A stretch of 64,000 nt of DNA from Sinotaia quadrata (taxonomy: Eukaryota > Mollusca > Gastropoda > Architaenioglossa > Viviparidae). The DNA lies in NCBI GenBank assembly GCA_028829895.1, contig CM054178.1, positions 91,756,558 through 91,820,557 of the forward strand, in the 5' to 3' direction. Both the position numbers and the translations under genes were made by a program. Of the stretch, positions 1 through 11,469 are shown piece by piece. Every line of letters begins with the position of its first letter. The stretch's first letter is position 1. The notes under the pieces are model-generated. The model made no database searches. It was not told the origin of the DNA and worked only from the letters and a program-made list of their open reading frames with translations.

Positions 1-380
1 AACTGACGTCACGAGATGATTGACTAGGACAACTAACAAAAGATTCTAAACTAACGTCACGAGATGATTGATAATGACAGCAAACAAAAGAAGATTGTAA
101 ACTGACGTCACGAGATGATTGACAAGGACAGCTAACAAAAGAAGATTGTAAACTGACGTCACGAGATGATTGACTAGGACAACTAACAAAAGATTCTAAA
201 CTAACGTCACGAGATGATTGACAATGACAGCAAACAAAAGAAGATTGTAAACTGACGTCACGAGATGATTGACAATGACAGCTAACAAAAGAAGATTGTA
301 AACTGACGTCACGAGATGATTGACAAGGACAGCTAACAAAAGAAGATTGTAAACTGACATCACGAGATGATTGACTATGA
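1..380. repeat. Minisatellite of ~50-bp units carrying CRE-like palindromes
   Basis: About eight units of roughly 50 bp lie 3' of gene 1. Five carry a perfect TGACGTCA octamer (4-11, 103-110, 154-161, 253-260, 304-311) and others carry one-base variants (TAACGTCA, TGACATCA). The array continues off the left edge. Confidence 0.9.
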
Positions 381-558
381 TAGGAAACAAGAGAAGATTC
401 TAAGCTGTCATGAAATGAATTACACTGCAGTTTAATACAAATAGGGTGGGAATTGTGACTTTGGGCTGACGCACTAGGATTCTTAATAAAAAGATGGTGG
501 TAGGTGTGGAACTGAGGTAGCAGACTTGAGTTATCGTCTGAATAAGCTATTCCAAAAT

Positions 559-2411
559 TCAATAAGCTATTCCAAAATTCTTGACGCATATAGATTGGTT
601 GAGAAATCTCTTATCAGATGTCTGGTTGAGATGCTCGCCAGCAGATGTCTGGTTGAAATTCTCGTCAGAAGACGTATGGCTGAGATACTCCACAGTAGAT
701 GTCTGGTTGAGATTCTCACCAGCAAATGTCTGGTTGAAATTCTCGCCAGCAGATGTCTGGTTGAGATTCTCACCTGCAGACGTTTGGATGTGATTCTGGC
801 CAGTAGGTGTCTGGTTGAGATTTCCATCAGCAGATGTCTGGTTAAAATTCTCGCCAGGAGATGTCTGCTTGATATTTTCGTCAGCAGAATGGTTAAAATT
901 CTCAGAAGCAGATGTCTGGTTGACATTCTCGCCAGCAGACGTGTGGCTGAGATTCTTGTCAACAGATGTCTGTTTGAGATTATCGCCAGCAGATGTCTGG
1001 TTTAGAATGTAGCCAACAGATGTCTGTTTGAGATTATCGCCAGCAGATGTCTGGTTGAGGTTCTCGCCAGCAGATGTCTGGTTGAGATTATCGCCAACAG
1101 ATGTCTGGTTGAGGTTCTCGCCAGCAGATGTCTGGTTTAGATTATCGCCAACAGATGTCTGGTTGAGATTATCGCCAACAGATGTCTGGTTGAGGTTCTC
1201 GCCAGCAGATGTCTGGTTTAGATTATCGCCAACAGATGTCTGGTTGAGATTATCGCCAACAGATGTCTGGTTGAGGTTCTCGCCAGCAGATGTATAGTTA
1301 AAATTTTCCCCAGCAGTTGCTTGTTTTAGATTCTCGCCAGCAGATATATGTGTGAGATTCTCGCCAGCAGATGTCTGTTTGAGATACTCGCCACCACATA
1401 TCTGGATAAAATTCTCGCCATTAGATGTATGGTTAAAATTCTCGCCAGTAGATGTCTGGTTGAGGTTCTCGCCCGCAATTGTCTGGTTGAGATTCTCGCC
1501 AGCAGATGTCTGGTTGAAATTCTCGCCAATAGATGTCTGGTTGAGATTCTCGCCAGTAGATGATACATTTGGACATAATTCATGGACATCTGCCACTACA
1601 ACGTTTTGATTTGGCGAAAGAATTCTGTCGTTGGGTAGACTCACGAAACTATAGTGCAGATTCTGTGGTGATGGGTTGGGTTTAGAGAAGAACTGATTGT
1701 GTTCCAAGTAGTTAAAGTGTGGCTTTGATGCTGTGTTGCTGCTTGTTTGGCATTCATGGTGTTCTATGTAACCTGACTCTTTCCGAGATTGTATGTGACG
1801 ACGTGGCGCAGGTTCTACACTGCTAATGATATGGCTTTGATTGAGTTCCGTGCAATCTGACTCTCTCCTAGACTGCTTGTCAAGAAGTAGAGCGGTGTCT
1901 TCACTGCTAATGATTTGGCTTTGATTGAGTTCCGTGCAATCTGATTCTCTCCTAGACTGCTTGTCAAGAAGTGGAGTAGCTTCTACACTGCTAATGATTT
2001 GGCTTTGATTGAGTTCCGTGCAATCTGACTCTCTCCTAGACTGCTTGTCAAGAAGTGGAGTAGCTTCTACACTGCTAATGATTTGGCTTTGATTGAGTTC
2101 CGTGCAATCTGACTCTCTCCTAGACTGCTTGTCAAGAAGTGGAGTAGCTTCTACACTGCTAATGATTTGGCTTTGATTGAGTTCCGTGCAATCTGACTCT
2201 CTCCTAGACTGCTTGTCAAGAAGTGGAGTAGCTTCTACACTGCTAATGATTTGGCTTTGATTGAGTTCCGTGCAATCTGACTCTCTCCTAGACTGCTTGT
2301 CAAGAAGTGGAGTAGCTTCTACACTGCTAATGATTTGGCTTTGATTGAGTTCCGTGCAATCTGACTCACGTAAATTGCATATGAAAGCGTCTTCTCCTCT
2401 TCGTATGTTAT
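559..2411 (-). CDS. Gene 1 terminal exon: repeat-built cytoplasmic tail (616 codons)
   Basis: From acceptor TTCTTTCAG at 2412-2420 the phase-1 frame is open for 616 codons to a TGA at 561-559. It opens NIRRGEDAFICNLRESDC. It then has about seven 28-residue units (around 1785-2370) with QSRRESDCTELNQSQIISSV and EATPLLDK, and a diverged unit with SGYIEHHE and NYLEH. A unique stretch (LHYSFVSLPNDRILS) follows. The last part is about 32 ten-residue units (GENLNQTSA-like), ending FGIAY. One YxxQ motif (YLKQ, 1375-1386) could recruit STAT. Its place after box 1 suggests a cytoplasmic tail, but the linking exon was not found. If it belonged to a separate secreted protein, its many NQT sequons could be glycosylated instead. 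Coding status is supported by repeat lengths that are exact multiples of three with no stops. Confidence 0.68.
620..1570. repeat. Coding 30-bp minisatellite (~32 units)
   Basis: Units around CAGATGTCTGGTTGAGATTC on the plus strand encode decapeptides (GENLNQTSA plus one variable residue) on the minus strand within the terminal exon of gene 1. One unit is a residue short, yet the frame stays open throughout. The open frames on the plus strand are by-products of the repeat. Confidence 0.93.
1780..2372. repeat. Coding 84-bp minisatellite (~7 units)
   Basis: Seven near-identical 84-bp units, with a diverged eighth at about 1745-1785, encode 28-residue repeats on the minus strand. The middle five are almost identical, implying recent expansion or homogenisation. 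Six copies of the LLDKQSRRE core are present, five with PLLD and one with LLLD. Confidence 0.95.
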
Positions 2412-2557
2412 CTGAAAGAATGAATAAGGCAATGTTTGATTATAACCAATTCCATTTATTTTACTTAGTGGGTTTATTTGTACATATATATATATAGAAT
2501 GAATAAGACAATGTTTGATTATAACCAATTCCATTTATTTTACTTAGTGGGTTTATT

Positions 2558-2594
<37 letters not shown>

Positions 2595-2660
2595 AATAAG
2601 ACAATGTTTGATTATAACCAATTCAATTTATTTTACTCAGTGGGTTTATTTGTACATATG
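2412..2660. repeat. Three ~72-bp units with embedded (TA)n
   Basis: Three copies of AATGAATAAG...TTTATTTGTACATA are separated by TA dinucleotide runs that differ in length (about 10 to 30 bp). They lie next to the acceptor of the gene 1 terminal exon. Confidence 0.9.
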
Positions 2661-2894
2661 TAATAGTAATAATTGTTGCAAGGGTAATTAATCCAAATAA
2701 TAATGTACTGATCTCGACTTTGTAACAATATATTTTTGTCCCTATTTTCTGTTTCATTTTATATTTTGTTCAGCTCTAATGTAACAGCTGAACTCGTGTG
2801 TTAAAATTACCAGAATTATCGGAGGGTTTCAAAGAATATTATATGAAGACTGACTAATGTCGTGTTGTATTATTTCCCATTATCGAAATGTATT

Positions 2895-3062
<168 letters not shown>

Positions 3063-3660
3063 ATTCAATCTAGCTATCTATTTGTCCTTTCCCTTTCTTC
3101 CCTACTTGTTTACTTCTCATAAATTATTTTTTACATTTGGTTTTGTGTTAAATATTGATTGTAATTCACCTCAGAAAGTCAATGAGTGAAATTCGACAGT
3201 TAATTGAAACCTTCTCTTAAGGAAAAATTAGTACATGTGAGCGAAATACAGATTGACTAGATTGTAACGCAAGACCAGGTAGTTACGTTTTTGAATAAGC
3301 GTTAACGTTGCGTTACCAAAGTGTGTTTTATTACTTGAAAGGCTAGGTTGAAAGTCGTCAATTTCTGAATTATTTTATTACTTGAAAGGCTAAGTTCAAA
3401 GTCGTCAATTTCTGAATTATTTGTGACTCACTCTTGCGGGAACACGATAGAATAACATTTAAATTAATTGCTTCAAAGGCAAACTTCTGGATAGATTACA
3501 AATATATCGACTAATATGCCCACTGAAGTAGAAATCTCGCATTTAATAAAATCCCGATGAAACTGCAGCATTTACGGGAACTAAGGAAAATGGGATTCGA
3601 GAAGAAAAATTCTCAGGAAGTAGAGGTAAACACTGTCTCGATGATTGAAAGTGTGCGCTC
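3063..3660. other. Non-coding stretch
   Basis: AT-rich sequence with one imperfect ~48-bp tandem duplication (about 3325-3425, around TTACTTGAAAGGCTA). No exon was recognised, although the missing gene 1 exon could lie here. Confidence 0.5.
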
Positions 3661-3664
3661 GGCG

Positions 3665-4100
3665 CAAAGTCACTAGACTCAGTGATTTCTCTACAGTGTT
3701 TATGTGATATTTTCTAACTAGACTCAGTGATTTCTCTACAGTGTTTATGTGATATTTTCTAACTAGACTCAGTGATTTCTCTACAGTGTTTATGTGATAT
3801 TTTCTAACTAGACTCAGTGATTTCTCTACAGTGTTTATGTGATATTTTCTAACTAGGCTCACTAAGGTCTATACAGTGTATATTTGATATTTTCTAACTA
3901 GGCTTAGGCTTAGTGTATATGTGATTTTCTCTAACTAGTATCATAACTTGTGTACAATACTTATGTTATCTTGGCAAGTTTTGTACAGTGTTTATGGTAT
4001 TTTCTACCTAGGCTTAGCAAGCTCTGTGAAGTGTTTATGTGATATTTTTAAGTACGCTGAGCAAGCTCTGTGAAGTGTTTATGTGATAATTTTAAATACT
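3665..4100. repeat. 47-bp minisatellite with decaying units
   Basis: Four near-identical units around CTAGACTCAGTGATTTCTCT, then increasingly diverged copies to about 4100 that retain CAGTGTTTATGTGATATTTT. Confidence 0.9.
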
Positions 4101-4384
4101 CTTAGCAAGTGAAGTGTCAATATGTTTTGAGTAAGAATAGTTAAACTATTATAATTCCTAACTCCGCTTCACTACCTTTCAATATATTACTCTCGAGAAT
4201 ATTTTAAGACTAGTTAGTGTACCAATGAAGCAAATGGTATTTTAACTCAGTTAAACAAGATTAAAAAAAAATATATATATTATGATGCTAAGGCGAGGGT
4301 GAGGGAAAGAAACAAGCTCAAAATGAAGGATGACAAGGCTGAAGCAATCAAGAAATTTTAGGAATAACACCATTTTTTCATTAA

Positions 4385-5052
4385 ATTCTTCAGGCCGGAC
4401 AGTTCAGTGAAAAACCTAAGTGTCATGCAGGCCGGACCAATCAGCGAGAAATCTAAATGCCATACAGGCTAGTAAACCAGTCAGAGATCTAAGTGCCATA
4501 CAGGCCAGACCAGTCAATTAGAGATCTAAGGGCCTTACAGGCCAGACCAATCAGCGAGAAATCTAAGCGCCATACAGGCTAGACCAGTCAGAGATCTAAG
4601 TGCCCATACAGGCCAGACCAATCAGTGAGAAATCTAAGCGCCATACAGGCTAGACCAGTCAGAGATCTAAGTGCCCTACAGGCCAGACCAATCAGTGAGA
4701 AATCTCAGTGTCATACAGGACGGAATATTCAGTGAGAGATCTAAGTGCCACACAGCCGTGACATTCAGTGATAAATTTAAGTGCCATACAGACCAGACTA
4801 ATCAATATCATACAAGTCGGACCAGTCAGTGAAAGATTTTTGTGCTAAAGAGATTGGACTAATCAGCGAGAAATCTGTCATACAGGCCTTGACCAATCAG
4901 TGAGAAATCTGTCATACAGGCCTTGACCAATCAGTGAGAAATCTGTCATACAGGCCTTGACCAATCAGTGAGAAATCTGTCATACAGGCCTTGACCAATC
5001 AGTGAGAAATCTGTCATACAGGCCTTGACCAATCAGTGAGAAATCTAAGTGC
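4385..5052. repeat. Minisatellite of ~35-bp units (GACCAATCAGTGAGAAATCT)
   Basis: About eighteen units built on GCCATACAGGCCAGACCAAT / CAGTGAGAAATCTAAG. A homogeneous sub-array of 34-bp units with CAGGCCTTGACCAATCAG lies at 4880-5045. Confidence 0.9.
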
Positions 5053-5084
5053 CATTCTATGGAAGACGTTACTGTTCATTACAC

Positions 5085-5220
5085 CAACATGACATGAATA
5101 CAGGAATGACATGAATACAGGAATGACATGAATTCAAACATGATGACATAAATGCACGTATGGCGTAATTACTGGTATGACATGAATACAAGCACGATAT
5201 GAATACAGGTATGACGACAT
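5085..5220. repeat. Degenerate GACATGAATACAGGAAT repeats
   Basis: About eight imperfect 17-20-bp units around ATGACATGAATACAGG. Confidence 0.75.
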
Positions 5221-6590
5221 AGGTAGACAGTTATAACTCTCCCTCTCGCTTGCATTAATTAGTATCCTCATGATTTGAATACTGCAAATCTTTTGTACAG
5301 TTCATTACACTGCTGCAGAAATTTATGAAATTTGAGAAAACATCTAACTCAGATCCCACCCACCCACCCCTTATTACTAATTCAGTATTTATTATCTTAC
5401 ACCTCACTATCACTTGAGTAAATCATGAGTTCTGTCCACTCTGTTTCACTGGCAGACTCCAGCCCTCATCACAGGCTCAACTTCTTTCATATCTACAATC
5501 TTCAAACTTTTGCACTTTTTTCTTCACACATTTGTCTTGTTAGTGTTCCACTTGTGAAAAGCAAGATAAATGATCAACGTTCTTTCTTTGCCATCTAGAA
5601 TGGACTGACTCTGGAACTCTGGAATAGTAATACAAGTTAAAAACCTCTTCAAACATATATTTTACATCTACGACTCTACTCCTTGCTTTCGTAGCCTGAA
5701 ATATATAAGTCTTGTCTATTGCATGATTATAAATGGTTATTTTTTATTATAATATAATAAATTACATTTATATTAACTTTATAAAATGTCCAGCTGTTTG
5801 GGTTAAGATAGGGCACATTAACATGTAGCAACCATCATCACTGTCGTCATTATTATTTAATTAAATCAAATCGCAGTTTCATATAGAAGCATTTAATATT
5901 TACCTGCAGGTGAAATATTCGGCTTCTGCACACAAAAAGGAAATAAAACGTCTTAGAGGATTTAAATTAATATATTGTCATTGTATTGTGTTCATGCATG
6001 CCTGCATGTATGTGCGTGCGTACATTGAACTTAATTATAACTACAAAAACAAATTCTACGTCCAGCCACTGCTATAAAGTTATGGGGTGAAGTCATGTGA
6101 CATCTTCAACCTATTATATTAACAGAATCAGTCTTGAATAAGTGCAGAAGGTTTAGAGAGGATCAAGTTAGCTAAAATGCTAACTAATATATGTGACTGA
6201 TCCTGTATAATATATACATTTTAACAGACTTTATCTAAATTCGCGTCACTCAAAATCTTGGAATCGTCCCAATTCTCTGCGTAACAAGCCTTAAAAGGCC
6301 TTCATAAATGACGTCATGCAATTGGGTGATGTAGAGTGTCGAGTTTCAGAAAACTGAAACAGCATCCGCCACATCTTTAAAAATAAATGTTATTCTAGAC
6401 TTGTGTTGTTGTTTTAGAAAAGCCCATTTTATTTGAAAGTAATATTAATTTTCATTACTGTAGTGGGAGGGGAGGGGTTAAGAGCTTTGTGACGTGATAT
6501 TAAAGAGGAGTGGGAAAGATGTAAGTTTCTGAGATGAAATGAGTGATGTCATATCTGAACGACCTCTGCCCTAACATTTCATTAACTTAC
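5221..6590. other. Gene 1 intron sequence without recognised features
   Basis: AT-rich, with no clear tandem repeat or exon found. Short acceptor-like runs on the minus strand (for example near 6465 and 6350) lead into frames closed by stops. Confidence 0.5.
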
Positions 6591-6636
6591 CTCTGGGAGG
6601 GGCCAGTTTGATTTGTTGAAAAGAGCCATTTTCTTT
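6591..6636 (-). CDS. Gene 1 exon 11: juxtamembrane exon with JAK-binding box 1
   Basis: The exon is 46 nt, phase 2 in and phase 0 out. After the split glycine codon it encodes KKMALFNKSNWPLPE. KK anchors the helix, and WPLPE about ten residues later fits box 1, the proline motif that binds JAK kinases in class I receptors (hydrophobic residue followed by P-x-P). Acceptor AGGTTCAG and donor GTAAGT are clear. The exon is too short to be found by ORF length and was identified from splice sites, phase and motif together. Confidence 0.68.
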
Positions 6637-7090
6637 CTGAACCTTTTACAAAAACTGAAATAATAAAGCATAACAATACATATTATAGTTACTGATAACT
6701 GAAGCTGCAATAATAAATGATAGAACGTCGTATATTTACTGATAACAACTGCCGAAATAATAAATCACGACAGAACGTACTGAAGACACTCAAACAAAAC
6801 ACATACAAGTGCATGCACATATGAACAAGCAAATATTTTGTGAAAATCATTGGGGTTTTTTTTTGAGTGGCATCGCACTAATACTAAATAAAAGTTTTGT
6901 GAATTTACGAATGCTCTGCAGTGTAAAATTTCCTACATAATAAGTCTATAGCGAGATACCGTGTGAGTGTCTATTTGATAACTATTGACGTTAAATGATA
7001 CGGTACTCTGTTGTAGATAACTATATGAGAAAACTGATATATCTTGCTGTGACGAATCAGGTTAGAAAACTACATGAGAAAACTGAGCTA
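6637..7090. other. Gene 1 intron sequence
   Basis: Unremarkable AT-rich sequence. Weak duplications exist near 6680-6770 (ACTGATAACTGAAGC / ACTGATAACAACTGC). Confidence 0.5.
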
Positions 7091-7445
7091 GACATGAAAG
7101 GTAATAAACGCCATTGATAGTGTACATTAGTTATTCATGCAAAGCCAATTAACTCCCTTCTTAGTTTAAATTAGCTAGGCATGCAAAGCCAGTTAACATA
7201 GTCTACATTAGCTAGACATGAACATCCAATTAATGCCCTCATAGTCTACATTAGCTAGAAATGAACAGCCAATTAATTCTCTTAATATTCTACATTAGTT
7301 ATACACGAAAAGGTAATTAACCTCCTTCATATTCTTCGTTAGCTAGACATGAAAAGGCAATTAACTCCCTTCGTATACTACATTAGCTAGAAGTGAAAAA
7401 GGCAATTAACTCCCTTCGTGTAGTACATTAGCTGGAAATGAAAAG
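7090..7445. repeat. Diverged ~55-bp minisatellite (ACATTAGCTAGACATGAA)
   Basis: Six or seven imperfect units each containing TACATTAGCTAGACATGAA followed by GGCAATTAACTCCCTTC. Confidence 0.85.
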
Positions 7446-7978
7446 GCAAAGTACCACTCTATAAGATTACATGAATTAGAAGTGTAATTTATGACATTCA
7501 GGGTCTATACCTGCTAACATTCGTGGATACTATCTCGAAAAACAAATTTTCTATTCACGTGATTTCCGTAAGGGGAGATGAATGCGGAAATTGTAAAATT
7601 TAAAAGCATATCATTGAAATAAAATTGTGAACCCAACTGTATTTATTTCCTTGAAGTTATAGAAAACATTTTCATGATAAATTTTGCCCACTTCTGATTG
7701 CACTTATGGCCCTTTCAACCTTGCATTGAGGAATAACCATGGAATCCACTTTGAAGTTAGGTCACCATTGTGCATTAAATTAACCAATAAGTCGGTTACT
7801 CAACATATACAATATTTCAATAAGCGAAAACAAGACAAACATATTTTTTTTCTTGAAGACACCAGAAAAGGCAAATAAATAATAGAGTGAAATATATCGA
7901 TAAAAAGCAATGTACATACTAAGAAAGGCAAATAAATAATAGAGTGAAAATATCTCCTTACGAAACAGGTGTACGTAC
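7446..7978. other. Gene 1 intron sequence downstream of the TM exon
   Basis: AT-rich. AAAAGGCAAATAAATAATAG is duplicated at about 7866 and 7925. No exon is supported. Confidence 0.5.
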
Positions 7979-8060
7979 CCTGAAATAATGACCCCCAAAA
8001 TAACGACACTAACGAAAGCTGCAGGTATGGTCAAAGTAGTATATATTGCATTCTTATCAT
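7979..8060 (-). CDS. Gene 1 exon 10: transmembrane helix
   Basis: This 82-nt exon (phase 1 in, phase 2 out) encodes DKNAIY followed by TTLTIPAAFVSVVILGVI and ISG, about 21 uncharged residues (524-544). The next exon supplies KK as the stop-transfer charge. The acceptor is CTTTTCAG at 8061 and the donor GTACGT. A second possible acceptor (CCTGCAG) 45 nt further in would cut the helix to about 15 residues, so the longer exon is preferred. A donor 12 nt further downstream (GTAAGG) is also conceivable but does not join in phase to box 1. Confidence 0.75.
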
Positions 8061-8184
8061 CTGAAAAGATTTATTATAAACTTCATTAAACAAACATTAA
8101 ATATTAAACGACAAACATTTCTTTCAAAACTTTATCTAAACAGCAGTCAGAAAAAATAAAACAAATAGAGGACTTATGTTGAAC

Positions 8185-8322
8185 TAAATAGTGCAGTAGA
8201 GAACAAATGATTATATAAATGGAAATTCATGAATAGTGCAGTGGAGAACAAATGATTATATAAATGGAAATTCATGAATAGTGCAGTGGAGAACAATGAT
8301 TATATAAATGGAAATTCATGAA
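8185..8322. repeat. Three ~49-bp tandem units
   Basis: Three units of AGTGCAGTGGAGAACAAATG plus TTATATAAATGGAAATTCAT; the last has a one-base deletion. Confidence 0.92.
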
Positions 8323-8394
8323 ATCACAATTTTCTTCACCACCGTCGTCTATACCACTAACACACCACCCGAAATACCTACACGACTATCGCAC

Positions 8395-9005
8395 CAACTC
8401 AAATGCTTACACCTACCCGCAATAACTACACAACTCTCAAACATACCCGAAATATCTACACAACTCTCAAACCCACTCAAAATACCTACACAAATATCAC
8501 AACAAATCCAAAGTACCCACATAAACATCACACCCAACCAAAATTCCTCGACAAACATCACACCAACTCAAAATACCTACACAACCATAACGCCAACCCA
8601 AAATACCTACAAACCATCACACCAATCCAAAATACCTAGGCAAACATCACACCAACCCCAAATACATGCACAACCATAACACCAACCCAAAATACCTACA
8701 AACCATCACACCAATCCAAAATACCTACAAACCATCACACCAACCCAAAATACATAGGCAACCATCACACCAATCCAAAATACATAGGCAACCATCACAC
8801 CAACCCAAAATACCTCGACAAACATCACACCATCCCAAAATACATAGGCAACCATCACACCAACCCAAAACACCTACACAACCATAACACCAACCCAAAG
8901 TACCTAGGCAAACATCACACCCACCCCAAATACCTAGAAAAACTCCACACCCACCCCAAATAACCTAGGCAAACATCACATCCACCCAAAATACCTACAT
9001 CACCA
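8395..9005. repeat. C/A-rich minisatellite of ~30-bp units
   Basis: About twenty imperfect units around CATCACACCAACCCAAAATA with strong strand asymmetry (plus strand almost free of G). Open frames across it are by-products. It lies in the intron between gene 1 exons 9 and 10. Confidence 0.9.
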
Positions 9006-9065
9006 TCACCACTATATGCAAATGGAAAATTCATTAAACTTTTGCTTGTCGATTAAAACATCTAT

Positions 9066-9115
9066 ACCATACTCACAAGTATACCATACTCACAAGTATA
9101 CCATACTCACAAGAA
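9066..9115. repeat. ACCATACTCACAAGTAT, three units
   Basis: Three tandem 17-bp units on the plus strand, each reading as a GTGAGTATGG donor-like string on the minus strand. Confidence 0.85.
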
Positions 9116-9254
9116 CGTTTGTGGTCCAGTGTGTCCTTACAGTTGTGTAAAACTGTGCTCCCATCTGTCAGATAAAAATGACAAAACTCATTACTGACTG
9201 ATCATAAAAAGTATTCCTAATTCTGTAATTCTCCTCAAAGCTTAATCTGTTTCG

Positions 9255-9610
9255 TGACCGATGATAGTGGAGCGTGACAAATGATTTAATGGCATGAGAT
9301 ATGATTTAAAGACGTGGAAAATGATTTAATGGCACGAGATATGATTTAAAGACGTGGTCGATAATATAAGGACGTGACATACAGTTTAAAGACCCGACGA
9401 ATGGCTGAAAGATGCGACAGATAATTTTACGACGTGACAGATGATTTAAATACGTGACATATAACTTAAAGACAAGACAATTGATTTAAAAACCTTACAA
9501 GATATTTTCAAGACTTGTCAGATGAATAAGACACAACTGATGGCAAAGACACAGTAGATGATTTAAGCAACGTGACAGATGACTTAAAGACATGGCGGAT
9601 GATAGAGTGC
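9255..9610. repeat. Degenerate ~21-bp repeats (GACGTGACAGATGATTTAAA)
   Basis: About fifteen imperfect units alternating GACGTGACAGATGATTTAAA-like and GACGTGGAAAATGATTTAA-like forms. Confidence 0.85.
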
Positions 9611-9945
9611 TAATTGATAGAATGTTAGTCATAACCATAAAAAAATCCAATAAATAAAACCAACCCACCAAGACACAACGGTTACTACCAAAACCAAACT
9701 CACAAACACAGCTACACCACATTTCCACCATATAACACTCTACTCAGGCCACATGTACCCGACCCCCAAGGCACAAAAAACAAAATGAAAAATGTTTGCG
9801 GACCATTGTGCAGAGTTTACTTTTGTAAGAGGTAAACGGATTCTCTTTGTAAATTTAAGTTACATACAAATGGAGACAGTTACAAAGGATGATGTGCAAG
9901 GCTAACTTAAATCTTATATATGTGCTGGTTGGTTTTATAGTTTAC
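9611..9945. other. Gene 1 intron sequence downstream of exon 9
   Basis: No repeat or exon seen; a short C/A-rich stretch at 9650-9730. Confidence 0.5.
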
Positions 9946-10141
9946 CTTCATTAATTTCTCGAATGCACGTGTTCCAACGAAATCCACTTGTGACGTTGAA
10001 ATCGCCTTTGAGGTATTGCAGGGACACACCATACATAATCTGACTAGTTATGTATTTGCTTGACTGATCAATCACTGCATTGTCTGTTTCCACAACGTAT
10101 GACGTCACTGAGGGCCCCACCGTGACCCACTTGACTTCACC
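9946..10141 (-). CDS. Gene 1 exon 9: second half of membrane-proximal FNIII domain
   Basis: The exon is 196 nt, phase 0 to phase 1. It starts GEVKWVTVGPSVTSYVV and ends GDFNVTSGFRWNTCIREINE. The gene 2 exon at 57845-58016 aligns along its length (ETIHWKDLLGNATNFN ... SSGISWAPCFYLRDT), with identical phases. The acceptor (TTTAAAAG) is weak in pyrimidines, so the start rests on phase and on the paralogue. The frame then passes into the transmembrane exon as REINE-D-DKNAIY. Confidence 0.8.
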
Positions 10142-10249
10142 CTTTTAAAGATTGAAGATGTTACAACAGCTACAGTTTGCTAGAAAAAGCACAACTCATG
10201 TCTACATCGCCGAAAAACTAACTGCAGGCACTGCCTTATTGATAGAATT

Positions 10250-11300
10250 GAGACACAGATATAGAAACAGACAATTCTGTAGTGACAGTATTAAAACATA
10301 GATTAGAGACAGACAATTCTGTAGTGACAGTATTAAAACATAAATTAGAGACAGACAATTCTGTAGTGACAGTATTGAAAGACAGACAATTCTGTAGTCA
10401 CAGTATTGAGACATACAGAGACAGACATTCCAGTACTAACAACATTGAGACAGACACTCCAGTAGAGACAGCATCGAGAAACACAGAGATATAGATTCAT
10501 ACATTCAAGGAGTGACAGCATTGAGACAGATACTGAGACAGACACTCCAGAGTTGACAACATTGAAACACACACATACTAATAGAGACAAACACTCCAGT
10601 ATTTGACAGCATTTAGACGCACAGATTTAAAGACATACACTTAAGCGTTGACAATATTGAAACACACAGATATGAGACAGACACTTCAATATTGACAGCG
10701 TTGAGACACACAGATACAAAGAGGCTCTTTGGTATCGATAACATACAGACTCACACAAATACAGAGATAGACACTCCAGTGTTGACAGTATTGAAACACA
10801 CAGATTTAGAGACAGACACTCCAGTATTTACAGCGTTGAGACACACGGATTTAGAGACAGACACTCCAGCGTTGACAGCACTGAGAACAGATTTAGAGAC
10901 AGACACTCCAGCGTTGACAGCACTGAGAACAGATTTAGAGACAGACATTCCAGCGTTGACAGCACTGAGAACAGATTTAGAGACAGACACTCCAGCGTTG
11001 ACAGCACTGAGAACAGATTTAGAGACACTCCAGCGTTGACAGCATTGAGAACAGATTTAGAGACAGACACTCCAGCGTTGACAGCATTGAGAACAGATTT
11101 AGAGACAGACACTCCAGCGTTGACAGCATTGAGACAGTGAGACAGACAGATACAGAGAGAGGCTCTATGGCATCGATATCTTACAGACACACACAAACAC
11201 AAAGACGGACACTCCAGTACTGATAACCTACAAACAACAAGTATAGAACACTCACAGACATTGATACAGGCACTCAAGTACTGATAACATATAGACACAC
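10250..11300. repeat. ~40-bp minisatellite (GAGACAGACACTCCAGCGTT), ~24 units
   Basis: Long array in the intron between gene 1 exons 8 and 9. Units around AGACAGACACTCCAGCGTTG plus ACAGCACTGAGAACAGATTT are most uniform at 10850-11130 and diverged at both ends. Several long open frames on both strands come from the repeat. Confidence 0.93.
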
Positions 11301-11469
11301 AACACAACATACATATTTTGAGACTGATAATACAGTACATTTTCAGTTTCACACAAATTTATTTGACATATTTTCTTACACTGTCTTTTTTAAAGAAAAT
11401 CCCCACAGTGTTCATGTTTAAAAAAACTTGTTTTTCAACTTTTAAGCTTAAATGTTCATAGAATATTAT

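Noticed and set aside
526..1609. Long plus-strand open frames over the 30-bp repeat
   Set aside because: They are shadows of a repeat whose period is a multiple of three. The minus strand has the splice site, matching phase and continuous 616-codon frame.
7780..8034. Extended TM ORF with extra hydrophobic segments
   Set aside because: Only the first part is exon. A donor at 7978 gives the phase needed to reach box 1; the remainder is intron read-through.
9116..9172. Possible extra gene 1 exon between exons 9 and 10 (TCTGACAG ... GTGAGT)
   Set aside because: It keeps phase (DGSTVLHNCKDTL), but its donor is one of three copies in a small repeat, it has no counterpart in gene 2, and exon 9 joins the TM exon well without it. 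It could be alternatively spliced.
10692..11352. ORFs of 115 and 174 codons on opposite strands
   Set aside because: By-products of the ~40-bp minisatellite in a gene 1 intron.
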